NCBI GenBank assembly: GCA_023408075.1 | Contig: JAEYKW010000017.1 | Coordinates: 62,001 to 126,000, forward strand | Reading direction: 5' to 3' | Length of the DNA: 64,000 nt | Source: Bacillota bacterium | Lineage (GTDB): Bacteria; Bacillota; Clostridia; Christensenellales; SZUA-584 | In this document: positions 42,746-50,414 of the stretch, piece after piece | How positions within the stretch are numbered: the first letter of the stretch is position 1 | Layout: each line of letters begins with the position of its first letter | The notes under the pieces: model-generated | Seen by the model: only the letters and a program-made list of their open reading frames with translations | Databases searched by the model: none | What the model was told of the DNA's origin: nothing | Made by a program: the position numbers and the translations under genes

Positions 42746-42784
42746 AACTTACAAATTAAATTTAAATAACCGGGGGAATCTATC

Positions 42785-43645
42785 ATGAAATCTTTAAAAA
42801 CAATCGCCTCTCTGGCTCTTGTATTATGCATGATGTTCGCATTTGCGGCCTGCGCGCCGCAGGCATCAAGTGAGCCGTCTGCCAGCGAAACCGCATCTTC
42901 TGTAGCGAGCGAAGAACCGAGCGAATCCGCTTCCGTCTCTCCGAGCGAAGAAGCCGCTGAAACCGAAGCTGCCGGCGGCACATTAACAATGGGTACCAAC
43001 GCCGCTTTCCCGCCGTATGAATATACCGAGGGTGACAACATCGTCGGTATCGATGCGGAGATCGCGGCACTGATTGCCGACAAGCTCGGCATGACGCTGC
43101 AAATCGAGGACATGGAATTCGATTCGATCATCCCCTCTGTGCAGAGCGGCAAGGTCAATATGGGCATGGCCGGCTTAACCGTGACCGATGAGCGCAAAGA
43201 AGCTGTGGCCTTCACCAAATCTTACGCGACCGGCAAACAGGTCATCATCGTTCCCGAAGATTCGGATATCGCTTCTGCGGACGATCTTGAAGGCAAAACG
43301 ATCGGCGTGCAGCTTTCCACCACGGGCGACCTTTACATCACATGGGATCTCGTTGATACTGAAAAGGCCCAGATCGAGCGTTACAACAAGGGTGCCGATG
43401 CGGTGCAGGCGCTGGTTCAGGGCAAGATCGACGCGGTCGTTATTGACAACGAACCCGCCAAGGTGTTTGTGGCGCAGAGCGAAGGCCTGAAGATACTCGA
43501 AACCGAATACATCACCGAGCAGTATGCCATCGCTGTGGCGAAGGAAAATACGGAACTGCTTGGAAAGATCGACACCGCTCTCGGAGAATTGATCGATTCG
43601 GGCGAGGTGCAGAAGATATTAGATAAGTACATCAAAGCCGAATAA
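42785..43645 (+). CDS. Amino-acid ABC transporter substrate-binding lipoprotein (2)
   Basis: A 286-residue paralogue of the preceding gene. The signal LALVLCMMFAFAAC ends at the lipobox Cys; a Ser/Glu-rich linker of about 45 residues spaces it from the fold that opens LTMGTNAAFPPYEY. GLTVTDERKEAVAFTKSY and IGVQLSTTGDLY are the usual contact loops. It stands directly before the permease but is separated from it by a terminator, which would keep the binding protein in excess over the membrane parts. Confidence 0.93.
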   Translation: MKSLKTIASLALVLCMMFAFAACAPQASSEPSASETASSVASEEPSESASVSPSEEAAETEAAGGTLTMGTNAAFPPYEYTEGDNIVGIDAEIAALIADKLGMTLQIEDMEFDSIIPSVQSGKVNMGMAGLTVTDERKEAVAFTKSYATGKQVIIVPEDSDIASADDLEGKTIGVQLSTTGDLYITWDLVDTEKAQIERYNKGADAVQALVQGKIDAVVIDNEPAKVFVAQSEGLKILETEYITEQYAIAVAKENTELLGKIDTALGELIDSGEVQKILDKYIKAE

Positions 43646-43706
43646 CGCTTGACAAAGCCCTTGTCCGCTGTTACCTTTGAAAGGGCAGAACGGATACGAT
43701 AACGAC

Positions 43707-43738
43707 AAGGCTGCCTGATTATCAGGCAGCCTTTTTTA
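43707..43738 (+). terminator. Internal terminator between binding protein and permease
   Basis: AAGGCTGCCTGAT and ATCAGGCAGCCTT form a perfect 13-bp stem with a six-T tail. Read-through or a weak promoter (TTGACA near 43652) must supply the permease message. Confidence 0.9.
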
Positions 43739-43769
43739 ATCAAAATTCCCCGCAAAGGAGGGTATCCAT

Positions 43770-44474
43770 ATGGCTGAGTGGTGGCAGCAATTTGTCAAAG
43801 ATTTTACGCTCGCCTTCATCGATCATAACCGCTGGAAATCCCTGTTGGAGGGTCTTGGCAACACACTGCTTATCACGTTTTTTGCCGTGATCATCGGTAT
43901 CATGATCGGCTTTGTCGTCTCAATCATCCGCACCACGCACGACAAAACCGGCAAGTTCAAAATCGGCAACGCGATATGCCAGGTCTATCTGACCGTGATT
44001 CGCGGCACGCCGGTGATGGTGCAGATCATGATCATGTATTTCGTGATATTCGCCGCCGCGCCGCCCAGCTTAAAAATACCGATCGCAATCCTTTCCTTCG
44101 GCATCAATTCGGGCGCTTATGTGGCGGAGATATTCCGCAGCGGCATCAACGCGATTGACCCGGGGCAGTTTGAAGCCGGACGAAGCCTCGGCTTTAACTA
44201 TACGCAGACCATGTGGCACATCGTAATGCCGCAGGCGTTTAAAAACGTCATCCCGGCACTCGCCAACGAGTTTATCGTGCTGCTCAAAGAAACGTCGGTC
44301 GCAGGCTACATCGCCGTGGAAGATCTGACGCGCAGCGGCTTCACGATCGGCGGCGCCATTTACAACTATACGCTGCCGCTGATTGCCATTGCTCTCATTT
44401 ATCTGCTGCTCGTCATATTGCTCTCATGGGGAGTCCGCAAGCTCGAAAGGAGGCTGAGACGCAGTGAACGATAA
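43770..44474 (+). CDS. Amino-acid ABC transporter permease
   Basis: A 234-residue HisM/GlnP-type permease with five helices. The ATPase-coupling EAA loop is visible as EAGRSLGFNYTQTMWHIVMPQAFKN-like sequence near residue 130. AAAGGAGG precedes ATG 43770. The end overlaps the ATPase gene by 11 bases, so translation is coupled. Confidence 0.94.
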   Translation: MAEWWQQFVKDFTLAFIDHNRWKSLLEGLGNTLLITFFAVIIGIMIGFVVSIIRTTHDKTGKFKIGNAICQVYLTVIRGTPVMVQIMIMYFVIFAAAPPSLKIPIAILSFGINSGAYVAEIFRSGINAIDPGQFEAGRSLGFNYTQTMWHIVMPQAFKNVIPALANEFIVLLKETSVAGYIAVEDLTRSGFTIGGAIYNYTLPLIAIALIYLLLVILLSWGVRKLERRLRRSER

Positions 44475-45204
44475 CGAAATTTTGATACGCACCGAAAGCC
44501 TTGAAAAGCACTACGGCCCCATCAAAGCGCTGGACGGTATCGATTCGGAAATACATAAAGGCGATGTCGCAGTGGTCATCGGGCCGTCCGGCTCGGGCAA
44601 ATCCACATTCCTTCGATGCCTGAACCTGCTGGAGGACCCTACCGGCGGACATGTTTTTTTTGAAGGCATTAATATCACTGACCCCAAGGTGGATATCAAC
44701 ATCCATCGGCAGAAAATGGGCATGGTGTTCCAGCAGTTCAATCTGTTTCCGCATATGAACGTGCTCAAAAACATGACGCTCGCACCCGTTAAGCTATTAA
44801 AGCTCTCCCAGCAGGAAGCCGACGAACGCGCGATATCTCTGCTGCAGCGCGTGGGGCTCGCAGACCGTGCAAAGGCCTATCCGTCCCAGCTGTCCGGCGG
44901 ACAGAAGCAGCGCATTGCGATTGTGCGTGCACTGTGCATGAACCCCGATGTGATGCTGTTTGACGAACCTACCTCCGCGCTCGATCCCGAAATGGTCGGC
45001 GAGGTGCTCGACGTAATGAAATCGCTCGCGCAGGGCGGCATGACCATGGTCGTTGTCACGCATGAAATGGGCTTTGCGCGCGAGGTCGGCACCCGCGCAA
45101 TATTCATGGACGAAGGCAAAATTGTGGAAGAAAACAAGCCCAAAGAGCTGTTTGAAAATCCGCTAAGCGAGCGGCTCCAAAGCTTTCTCGCCAAGGTTCT
45201 CTAA
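44464..45204 (+). CDS. Amino-acid ABC transporter ATP-binding protein
   Basis: A 246-residue GlnQ/HisP-type ATPase: Walker A GPSGSGKST, Q-loop FQQFNLFPHMNV, signature LSGGQKQRIAIVRAL, Walker B VMLFDEPTSALDPEMVGEV, switch VTHEMGFAREV. The start is GTG 44464 with AAGGAGG ten bases upstream inside the permease gene. It completes an importer for polar amino acids. Confidence 0.95.
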   Translation: MNDNEILIRTESLEKHYGPIKALDGIDSEIHKGDVAVVIGPSGSGKSTFLRCLNLLEDPTGGHVFFEGINITDPKVDINIHRQKMGMVFQQFNLFPHMNVLKNMTLAPVKLLKLSQQEADERAISLLQRVGLADRAKAYPSQLSGGQKQRIAIVRALCMNPDVMLFDEPTSALDPEMVGEVLDVMKSLAQGGMTMVVVTHEMGFAREVGTRAIFMDEGKIVEENKPKELFENPLSERLQSFLAKVL

Positions 45205-45216
45205 ATACCGATCAAG

Positions 45217-45247
45217 ACGGCAGGCAAAGATGCCCGCCGTTTTTTAT
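45217..45247 (+). terminator. Terminator of the amino-acid importer operon
   Basis: ACGGCAGGC pairs with GCCCGCCGT (one bulge) and is followed by TTTTTTATTTT, 12 bases after the ATPase stop. Confidence 0.85.
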
Positions 45248-45382
45248 TTTCAAAGCAATGCGTACTCATTTTTCGCTCGATTTGATCAATCATCTCTTTT
45301 TACCATTGATGCGCAGTTTTTTGGGCCAGCTGCGCAATGCAAACGGGCGTTGCTGTTTTCAGACTCAAACATAATGCTCGGT

Positions 45383-45411
45383 TTGCAGGTGTCCCCCGTT
45401 TATGGTATTAT
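45383..45411 (+). promoter_or_regulatory. Promoter of the PhzF-like gene
   Basis: TTGCAG (45383-45388), 17 bases, TATTAT (45406-45411), predicted start near 45418. Confidence 0.55.
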
Positions 45412-45439
45412 CATGCAAAACGCATGAGAGGTGCCGCTC

Positions 45440-46319
45440 ATGAACTCATATGCCTACAAAAAAATCGATGCATTCACATCGGGCGATTCTCTCGGCAACC
45501 CGGCTGCCTGCCTGTACCTCAGTGAAGGCGAATCGCTCAGCGTAGAGCAAATGCAGTTTATCGCCGCTCAGCATAAGGGCTTTGTCTCCGAGGTGGTTTT
45601 CTGCTGCGAATCGCGCGGGGAATACACGCTTTTCTATTACTCCTCCGAATGCGAAGTTACCTTCTGCGGCCACGGCACCATCGCCTGTATGCACAGCCTC
45701 ATTCAACAGACGCCGCAGCTGCTTTCCCAACGTAAGTTCACCATTCAAAACGCACAAGAAGGGCGCGCTCACGGTTTATAACCGGATCATTGACGAAGAC
45801 GCGGTCTATATCGCGGCACCCGACCCCGTTTTTATAGGCACGACCCTGACAAAAAGGGAGGCCGCGCAGGCGCTGGGTCTTGCGCAAAACCGGCTGGCCG
45901 ACGATTATCCGCTCGATGTGATCGACGCAGGGCTTCGAACGCTGATCGTGCCGGTTTTTTCACTCCCGGATGAAATCAGTGTCTATCCGGACGAAGCCCA
46001 TTTAAAAGCGTTCTGCGAAAGCTTCGATATCGACATCGTACTCATTTTCTGCATGCAGACTCGGTACGCCAGCTTTCATGCGCATACGCGCGTTTTTGCT
46101 CCACGCTTCGGGTACCTTGAAGATCCGGCCACGGGCTCGGGCAACAGTGCGCTCGGGCATTACATGAGGAAACACGGGCTCTGGAACGGCGGCGCTATTT
46201 CTCTTGAGCAGGGCGGCGACAACCGCGCGTTCAACACCGTCAGGCTGCAGATGAACGAGAGAAAGCTGCTGTTCGGCGGCAGTGCCGCCGTCCGCATCGA
46301 CGGGCAGTATTACATATAG
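45440..46319 (+). pseudogene. PhzF-family isomerase, single frameshift
   Basis: Joined, the gene would give about 292 residues, the normal size. The first part (YKKIDAFTSGDSLGNPAACL, then TFCGHGTIACMH) and the second (GYLEDPATGSGNSALGHYM with the family's DPATGSGN motif) are intact, but they lie in different frames joined near 45752; one extra base (or two missing) is present. PhzF proteins are epimerases/isomerases of small acids; substrate unknown. ATG 45440 has GAGAGG upstream. This is either a recent mutation or a sequencing error. Confidence 0.82.
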
Positions 46320-46672
46320 TCAGTCGGTCTTTCACAATACCGAGAAAAATATGGCATTTGCGGAGGCTGTTTCGGTGTGTATAAAAGCCCTTTGTCACTT
46401 ATTTGAAAGCAAAAAAAATTGATATCAGCAACAGCTTTACACACTTGGGCACTCACACTGTAACAGCTCGTTCACTACGGTATTGCTGAAGCATTTATAA
46501 AGGTCAGTGCACAAAGATTCAAACTGCGGGTAATAGTCAATAGAAATCCTTTGTCAGTTCTGTATAGAAGGGGATTTCTATCCACTGCACAAATGACGTA
46601 TCGCTTCATCTGGAATGAAGCAAATCCCTTCTTTAACACACAGAACACAGCGCTATCAGGGCTGTGTTTTTT
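46320..46672. other. Intergenic region with hairpin and terminator
   Basis: No gene is seen. ATAGAAATCC (46540-46549) and GGATTTCTAT (46572-46581) can pair, in a stretch resembling the other intergenic repeats. AACACAGC (46644-46651) and GCTGTGTT (46661-46668) with a T tail form a clear plus-strand terminator. Confidence 0.5.
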
Positions 46673-46807
46673 CGTGTTTTCGTGGATTTAGCACCAAAAA
46701 GGCCGATATAGGTAAAAAAAGTACTGATTTACGGTAAGAATAGTGCGTTCTCTATCGAAGCATGCATGGTATGATGGATTTGTAAACAACATAAGGTGGT
46801 ACTGATT

Positions 46808-46870
46808 TTGAAAAAATTCTGGTCGCCGGTCCTTATATCCTTATTATTTCTGACGATTCCTGGTTACTAG
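46808..46870 (+). CDS. Small hydrophobic peptide ORF (20 residues)
   Basis: TTG 46808 follows AAGGTGG at good distance and encodes MKKFWSPVLISLLFLTIPGY, a basic start and a membrane-spanning stretch, then TAG. A TATGAT box lies about 40 bases upstream. It could be a real small membrane peptide, a leader peptide, or the signal sequence left from a lost exported protein. Nothing similar is recognised. Confidence 0.35.
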   Translation: MKKFWSPVLISLLFLTIPGY

Positions 46871-46958
46871 GAAACCATTATTCATCTTTTTCTCTTCACT
46901 TACTTAATATCACATTCTTTTTGATTTCTGTTGTTGGAAGATAGCAGAAATTTTTTCA

Positions 46959-46987
46959 TTGACAGCGTAACAATGTTATGTTACGTT
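46959..46987 (+). promoter_or_regulatory. Promoter of the DUF4004-bactofilin operon with inverted repeat
   Basis: TTGACA (46959-46964) and a weak TACGTT at 17 bases. Between them CGTAAC (46966-46971) and GTTACG (46980-46985) form an inverted repeat with an eight-base centre, the position where MerR-type proteins bind. Confidence 0.55.
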
Positions 46988-47011
46988 TTATTTGCACAGG
47001 AGGAATGGCAA

Positions 47012-47650
47012 ATGGAAGAAGAACTGATATCAAAGAAGGAACTGCTGGAACGCGCCGATATTTCATACGGCCAGTTGTACCGCTGGAAGCGCAAGGGGCT
47101 GATTCCCGAGGATTGGTTTATCCGCAAGTCCACATTTACCGGACAAGAGACCTTTTTCCCGCGGGCCAAGGTGCTCTCGCGCATTGATAAAATCAAAAAT
47201 TTAAAAGAAGACGTCTCTCTTGACGATATTGCCGATGTGTTTTCGCCCGCCCAAGGCGACGCATCGCTGTCGCTTGATGAATTGAAGGCCAAAGGGCTCG
47301 TTTCGGCGAATGTGCTTGATATTTATCTCGCGGACTGCGGCGACATCACCCGCTTCGACTTCGGCGAGATACGGCTGATTTATATTTTTAACAATCTGCT
47401 CGTCTCGGGCAGCGTGAATCTCGATGAAGGGCGGCTCGTGCTTGACCTGCTGCGCACCGGCTTGCTGCGCTTTAGCAGCGCGTCGTTTGATGCAATTCTG
47501 GCGCGCAAGCTCGGAAGCTTCTGCTGTTTCGCAGTCCCGGCCGGGTGCGAGGTATGCCTTGATAAAGACATGCGGCTGCTCAGCCGTATCAGCCTGCCGG
47601 CCATCACCGAAGAATTGAAATTAAAAATGTTTGAGGAGGAAAATAGATGA
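47012..47650 (+). CDS. YhbD/DUF4004 family MerR-like HTH protein
   Basis: A 212-residue protein. The N-terminus (ISKKELLERADISYGQLYRWKRKGLIP) is a MerR-like helix-turn-helix and wing; LSRIDKIKNLKEDVSLDDIADVFS continues it. The C-terminal half is strand-rich and specific to this family. The start is ATG 47012 with AGGAGG eight bases upstream. It overlaps the bactofilin-like gene by four bases, matching the B. subtilis yhbD-yhbE arrangement, and probably controls that operon. Confidence 0.85.
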   Translation: MEEELISKKELLERADISYGQLYRWKRKGLIPEDWFIRKSTFTGQETFFPRAKVLSRIDKIKNLKEDVSLDDIADVFSPAQGDASLSLDELKAKGLVSANVLDIYLADCGDITRFDFGEIRLIYIFNNLLVSGSVNLDEGRLVLDLLRTGLLRFSSASFDAILARKLGSFCCFAVPAGCEVCLDKDMRLLSRISLPAITEELKLKMFEEENR

Positions 47651-48381
47651 ACCAAAATGAAGACCTGGCTGATCTTCAGATCAGCGGATACGGCAGCGTG
47701 CCGGGCGGAAAGTTTAAATCCGTCAGAATTCTCGGGCGCGGCAAAATCACAGGCAACCTTGACTGCGAGGATTTTGTGATCAGCGGCTCGGGCGATGTGA
47801 TCGGCGCGCTGAGCTGCAAGCAAATTATCGTTAACGGCTCGGGTGATTTGACGGGCGCGGTGACTGCCGATGAGCTGAAAGTGCGCGGGTCCGCCACCTT
47901 CAGCGACAAAGTCAAAGCAAGCGATACATCGATATCCGGCTCAGCCACCGTAAAAAATGGGCTCGAAGCGCAAACCGTGAAGGTCAGCGGTTCCGTAAAA
48001 ATTACCGGTGATGTCAGTGCGGAGAACTTCAGCTCGACAGGGCGTTTTGAAGTGGACGGCCTGCTAAATGCCGAAAACGTTGACATCCACCTCGATTGGA
48101 GCACGAGCAAAGCCAAGGAGATCGGCGGCGAATCCATCACCGTGATGAACGGAACCAAGGGCTTTAGCCTCATCTCCATCGTAACGTTCGGCACGCACAG
48201 CCCGCGCCTTGAAGCGGATCTCATTGAGGGCGAGCGCATCATACTTGAGAATACCACGGCAAAAACCGTCCGCGGCACACATATCACAATCGGTGACGGC
48301 TGCGATATCGGAACAGTGGACTACAAAGGGACTTACCACAAATCCGGAAGCGCGAGAGTGAACGAAGAAAAGAAAATCTGA
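47647..48381 (+). CDS. Bactofilin-like polymer-forming protein (YhbE/YhbF type)
   Basis: A 244-residue protein made of repeated short turns such as DLQISGYGSVPGGKFKSVRI, EDFVISGSGDVIGALSCK, QIIVNGSGDLTGAVTAD, DTSISGSATVKNGLEAQT and VKVSGSVKITGDVSAE, the right-handed beta-helix of bactofilins. They self-assemble into cytoskeletal filaments; the B. subtilis homologues are linked to flagella/motility. Start and upstream stop overlap (ATGA). One copy here, against two in B. subtilis. Confidence 0.87.
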   Translation: MNQNEDLADLQISGYGSVPGGKFKSVRILGRGKITGNLDCEDFVISGSGDVIGALSCKQIIVNGSGDLTGAVTADELKVRGSATFSDKVKASDTSISGSATVKNGLEAQTVKVSGSVKITGDVSAENFSSTGRFEVDGLLNAENVDIHLDWSTSKAKEIGGESITVMNGTKGFSLISIVTFGTHSPRLEADLIEGERIILENTTAKTVRGTHITIGDGCDIGTVDYKGTYHKSGSARVNEEKKI

Positions 48382-48513
48382 TCTTTACTGAAGAACTGTT
48401 TTATCATGCTGAGCGTGAGCGACTACGCAGAGGAACAATGTCTGATAAAATGGTCTCACAGATTCCTCGAGCTTACCACTCTCAGAACGACTGTCAGAAG
48501 CCTTATTGACAAT

Positions 48514-48544
48514 AAAACGGCCCGCAATCGCAGGCCGTTTCTTA
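48514..48544. terminator. Bidirectional terminator between bactofilin and DJ-1 genes
   Basis: AACGGCC (48516-48522) pairs with GGCCGTT (48533-48539); T-rich tails exist on both strands, so it can end the convergent transcripts of both sides. Confidence 0.8.
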
Positions 48545-48545
48545 T

Positions 48546-49115
48546 TCATTCGCAGCAGTATGCGCTGTAATCCATCTGCTTTTGTATCTTTTCGCGCACC
48601 TCTTTGCCCGCAATCTTTTCGCAGAGATAAAGCCCCAAGTCAATCGCCGAAGTCACGCCTCTCGCCGTAATCACACTGCCTTCATCCACAATGCGGTCCT
48701 CGCAGCAATGCTCTGTGAAACGGGCAAGGTGCTGCATGAGCGCCGGGTGCGTGGTGGCGCGTTTTCCTTTCAGGAGCCCCGCCGCGCCGAACACAAGCGT
48801 CCCCCCGCATACCGCCGTCATCACGGCATGCGGTGCCGCACTCTTGATCCAGCTCATAAACACCGCATCACTGAACAGCGCAGAGACGCCGTTGCCGCCC
48901 GGGATGAAAATGTAGTCATAGCCGTCGAGGCAGCCTTCCACCTGATCAACGGCGATCTGGAGCCCTTCGAACGAGCGCACCGTCTGCTTCATCGCGCATA
49001 CGCTGTATTCAAGCTCCTCCATAAACCCCATCGTTTTGAGCCGTGTCACCGGATCGTAAACACCCGCAAAATCCAGCAGCGTGAGCCCGTCATAAACAAC
49101 AAATGCAAACTTCAA
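48546..49115 (-). CDS. DJ-1/PfpI family protein
   Basis: A 189-residue class I glutamine-amidotransferase-like protein. The nucleophile elbow is MTAVCGGTLVFGAAGLL (Cys near 103), with an acidic residue in VYDGLTLLDFAGVYDP and DYIFIPGGNG before it. Members act as chaperones, glyoxalases or isonitrile hydratases; no specific role can be set. The stop lies two bases from the shared terminator. Confidence 0.87.
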   Translation of the reverse strand: MKFAFVVYDGLTLLDFAGVYDPVTRLKTMGFMEELEYSVCAMKQTVRSFEGLQIAVDQVEGCLDGYDYIFIPGGNGVSALFSDAVFMSWIKSAAPHAVMTAVCGGTLVFGAAGLLKGKRATTHPALMQHLARFTEHCCEDRIVDEGSVITARGVTSAIDLGLYLCEKIAGKEVREKIQKQMDYSAYCCE

Positions 49116-49145
49116 AACGATCCCTTCTTTCAGTGAAAACTTATC

Positions 49146-50342
49146 TCACAGCAGGGCGATAATGCGCGAGAGCTCATCAATCCAGCCTCGCATGATACGC
49201 GAGTTCTCCTCCAGTCTGGCTGCGTTTTTCTCAAACCCCTGCAGCATGTCATACTGGTGCTCATAATAGCTCTTCAGGCGGGCAAACAAATCCTTTTTCG
49301 GCCGCAGCTGCGCTGCCCCTTGCTGGCTGAGCAGCCGCGCGGTGCCCTCCAGTGCGTATTTAAACTCGTCGGCGGCCTGCTTGACCACCTTTTTAAAATC
49401 GCGCAGCACCCACTGGCGTTCGAACACGTTGCGGCTGAGCCACCCCTGATACTGCTCGTTGTATGTATGAATCACGCTGCTCACCAGCGCCCCAAGTTCG
49501 GCCGCGTCCGTACCGCTCAAGGCTTCCGGCTCACCCGCGTCTTCGCCTTCCATCAGCCCCGCCGCAAGCAGCACCTGTATGGAGCTCACCTCCTGCCCCG
49601 CATACTTTTCAGCCTGGGCCACCGCCACCGCAAACCCTGCGCCCGCAGATTCCACATCCAGTATGTGCTTGGCGTTCATCTCATAAAACGCGTCTACGCT
49701 CATTTGCATCTGCGCGGCCACCTTCTCAATCGCGCGCTGCGCCGTGTTCGTTTTCACGAGGCCGGGGCCGATGCTGAAAACGTATATGCCGGTGCCCTCC
49801 AGCTCGGCGCTGAGCGTGTTGGATACCTCTACCTGCGCGGTCTTAAACGTTTCATAGGCCCCCATATAGGGCGCCGCGCCCGAAGACGGCACAAACACGA
49901 TCACGCCCGAATTGCGCTTCTTCATGTCGGGCAGAAATTTCTGAACAAGCATCACTGGCCCGCGAAGATTCACCGCGTAGCTGGCGTCCCAGTCGGCAAT
50001 GCTCACCTCGTCCACAGCGCCGAGCGGCGTGATGGTGGCGTTGTTGAAAACCGCATCCACAAACCCATAGCGCCCCTTGAGGCCGTCATAAAGCGCCTCG
50101 ACCTGCTTTTCATCCGCGATATCGACAGCACAGACCAACGCTTTGCTGCCTTGCGTTTCATCGTTAATGCGCCGAGCCGCATCCTGTGCCTTTTGTTCAT
50201 CAATCTCGGCAATCACGACGTTTGCGCCCATCCACGCGAGCGAGCGGGCCGCCTCATAGCCGATACCGCCGCCCGCACCCGTGATCAACACCGTTTTGCC
50301 GTTCAGACAGTTTTTCAAATCCTTGTTTTTTTCAATAAGCAT
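49146..50342 (-). CDS. SDR oxidoreductase with a long helical C-terminal extension
   Basis: A 398-residue protein. Residues 1-245 form a complete short-chain dehydrogenase: TGAGGGIGYEAA cofactor loop, VFNNATITPLG, PSSGAAPYMGAYETFK with the active Tyr-x3-Lys. The last 130-150 residues are charged and helical (FKYALEGTARLLSQQ, SYYEHQYDMLQGFEKNAARL) and unlike ordinary SDRs, which end near 250. Substrate unknown. It stands between the alkaline phosphatase and DJ-1 genes on the same strand. Confidence 0.85.
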   Translation of the reverse strand: MLIEKNKDLKNCLNGKTVLITGAGGGIGYEAARSLAWMGANVVIAEIDEQKAQDAARRINDETQGSKALVCAVDIADEKQVEALYDGLKGRYGFVDAVFNNATITPLGAVDEVSIADWDASYAVNLRGPVMLVQKFLPDMKKRNSGVIVFVPSSGAAPYMGAYETFKTAQVEVSNTLSAELEGTGIYVFSIGPGLVKTNTAQRAIEKVAAQMQMSVDAFYEMNAKHILDVESAGAGFAVAVAQAEKYAGQEVSSIQVLLAAGLMEGEDAGEPEALSGTDAAELGALVSSVIHTYNEQYQGWLSRNVFERQWVLRDFKKVVKQAADEFKYALEGTARLLSQQGAAQLRPKKDLFARLKSYYEHQYDMLQGFEKNAARLEENSRIMRGWIDELSRIIALL

Positions 50343-50414
50343 ACGTATTCTCCACCGCTTTGACTTGTGATGTTAAGGTGCAATTCTATCCTTGCCGTTT
50401 CGGCTTTTTGAGGC

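Noticed and set aside
49257..50363. Plus-strand open frame of 368 codons
   Set aside because: Antisense to the SDR gene over its whole length, with the His/Arg-rich composition of a shadow frame.
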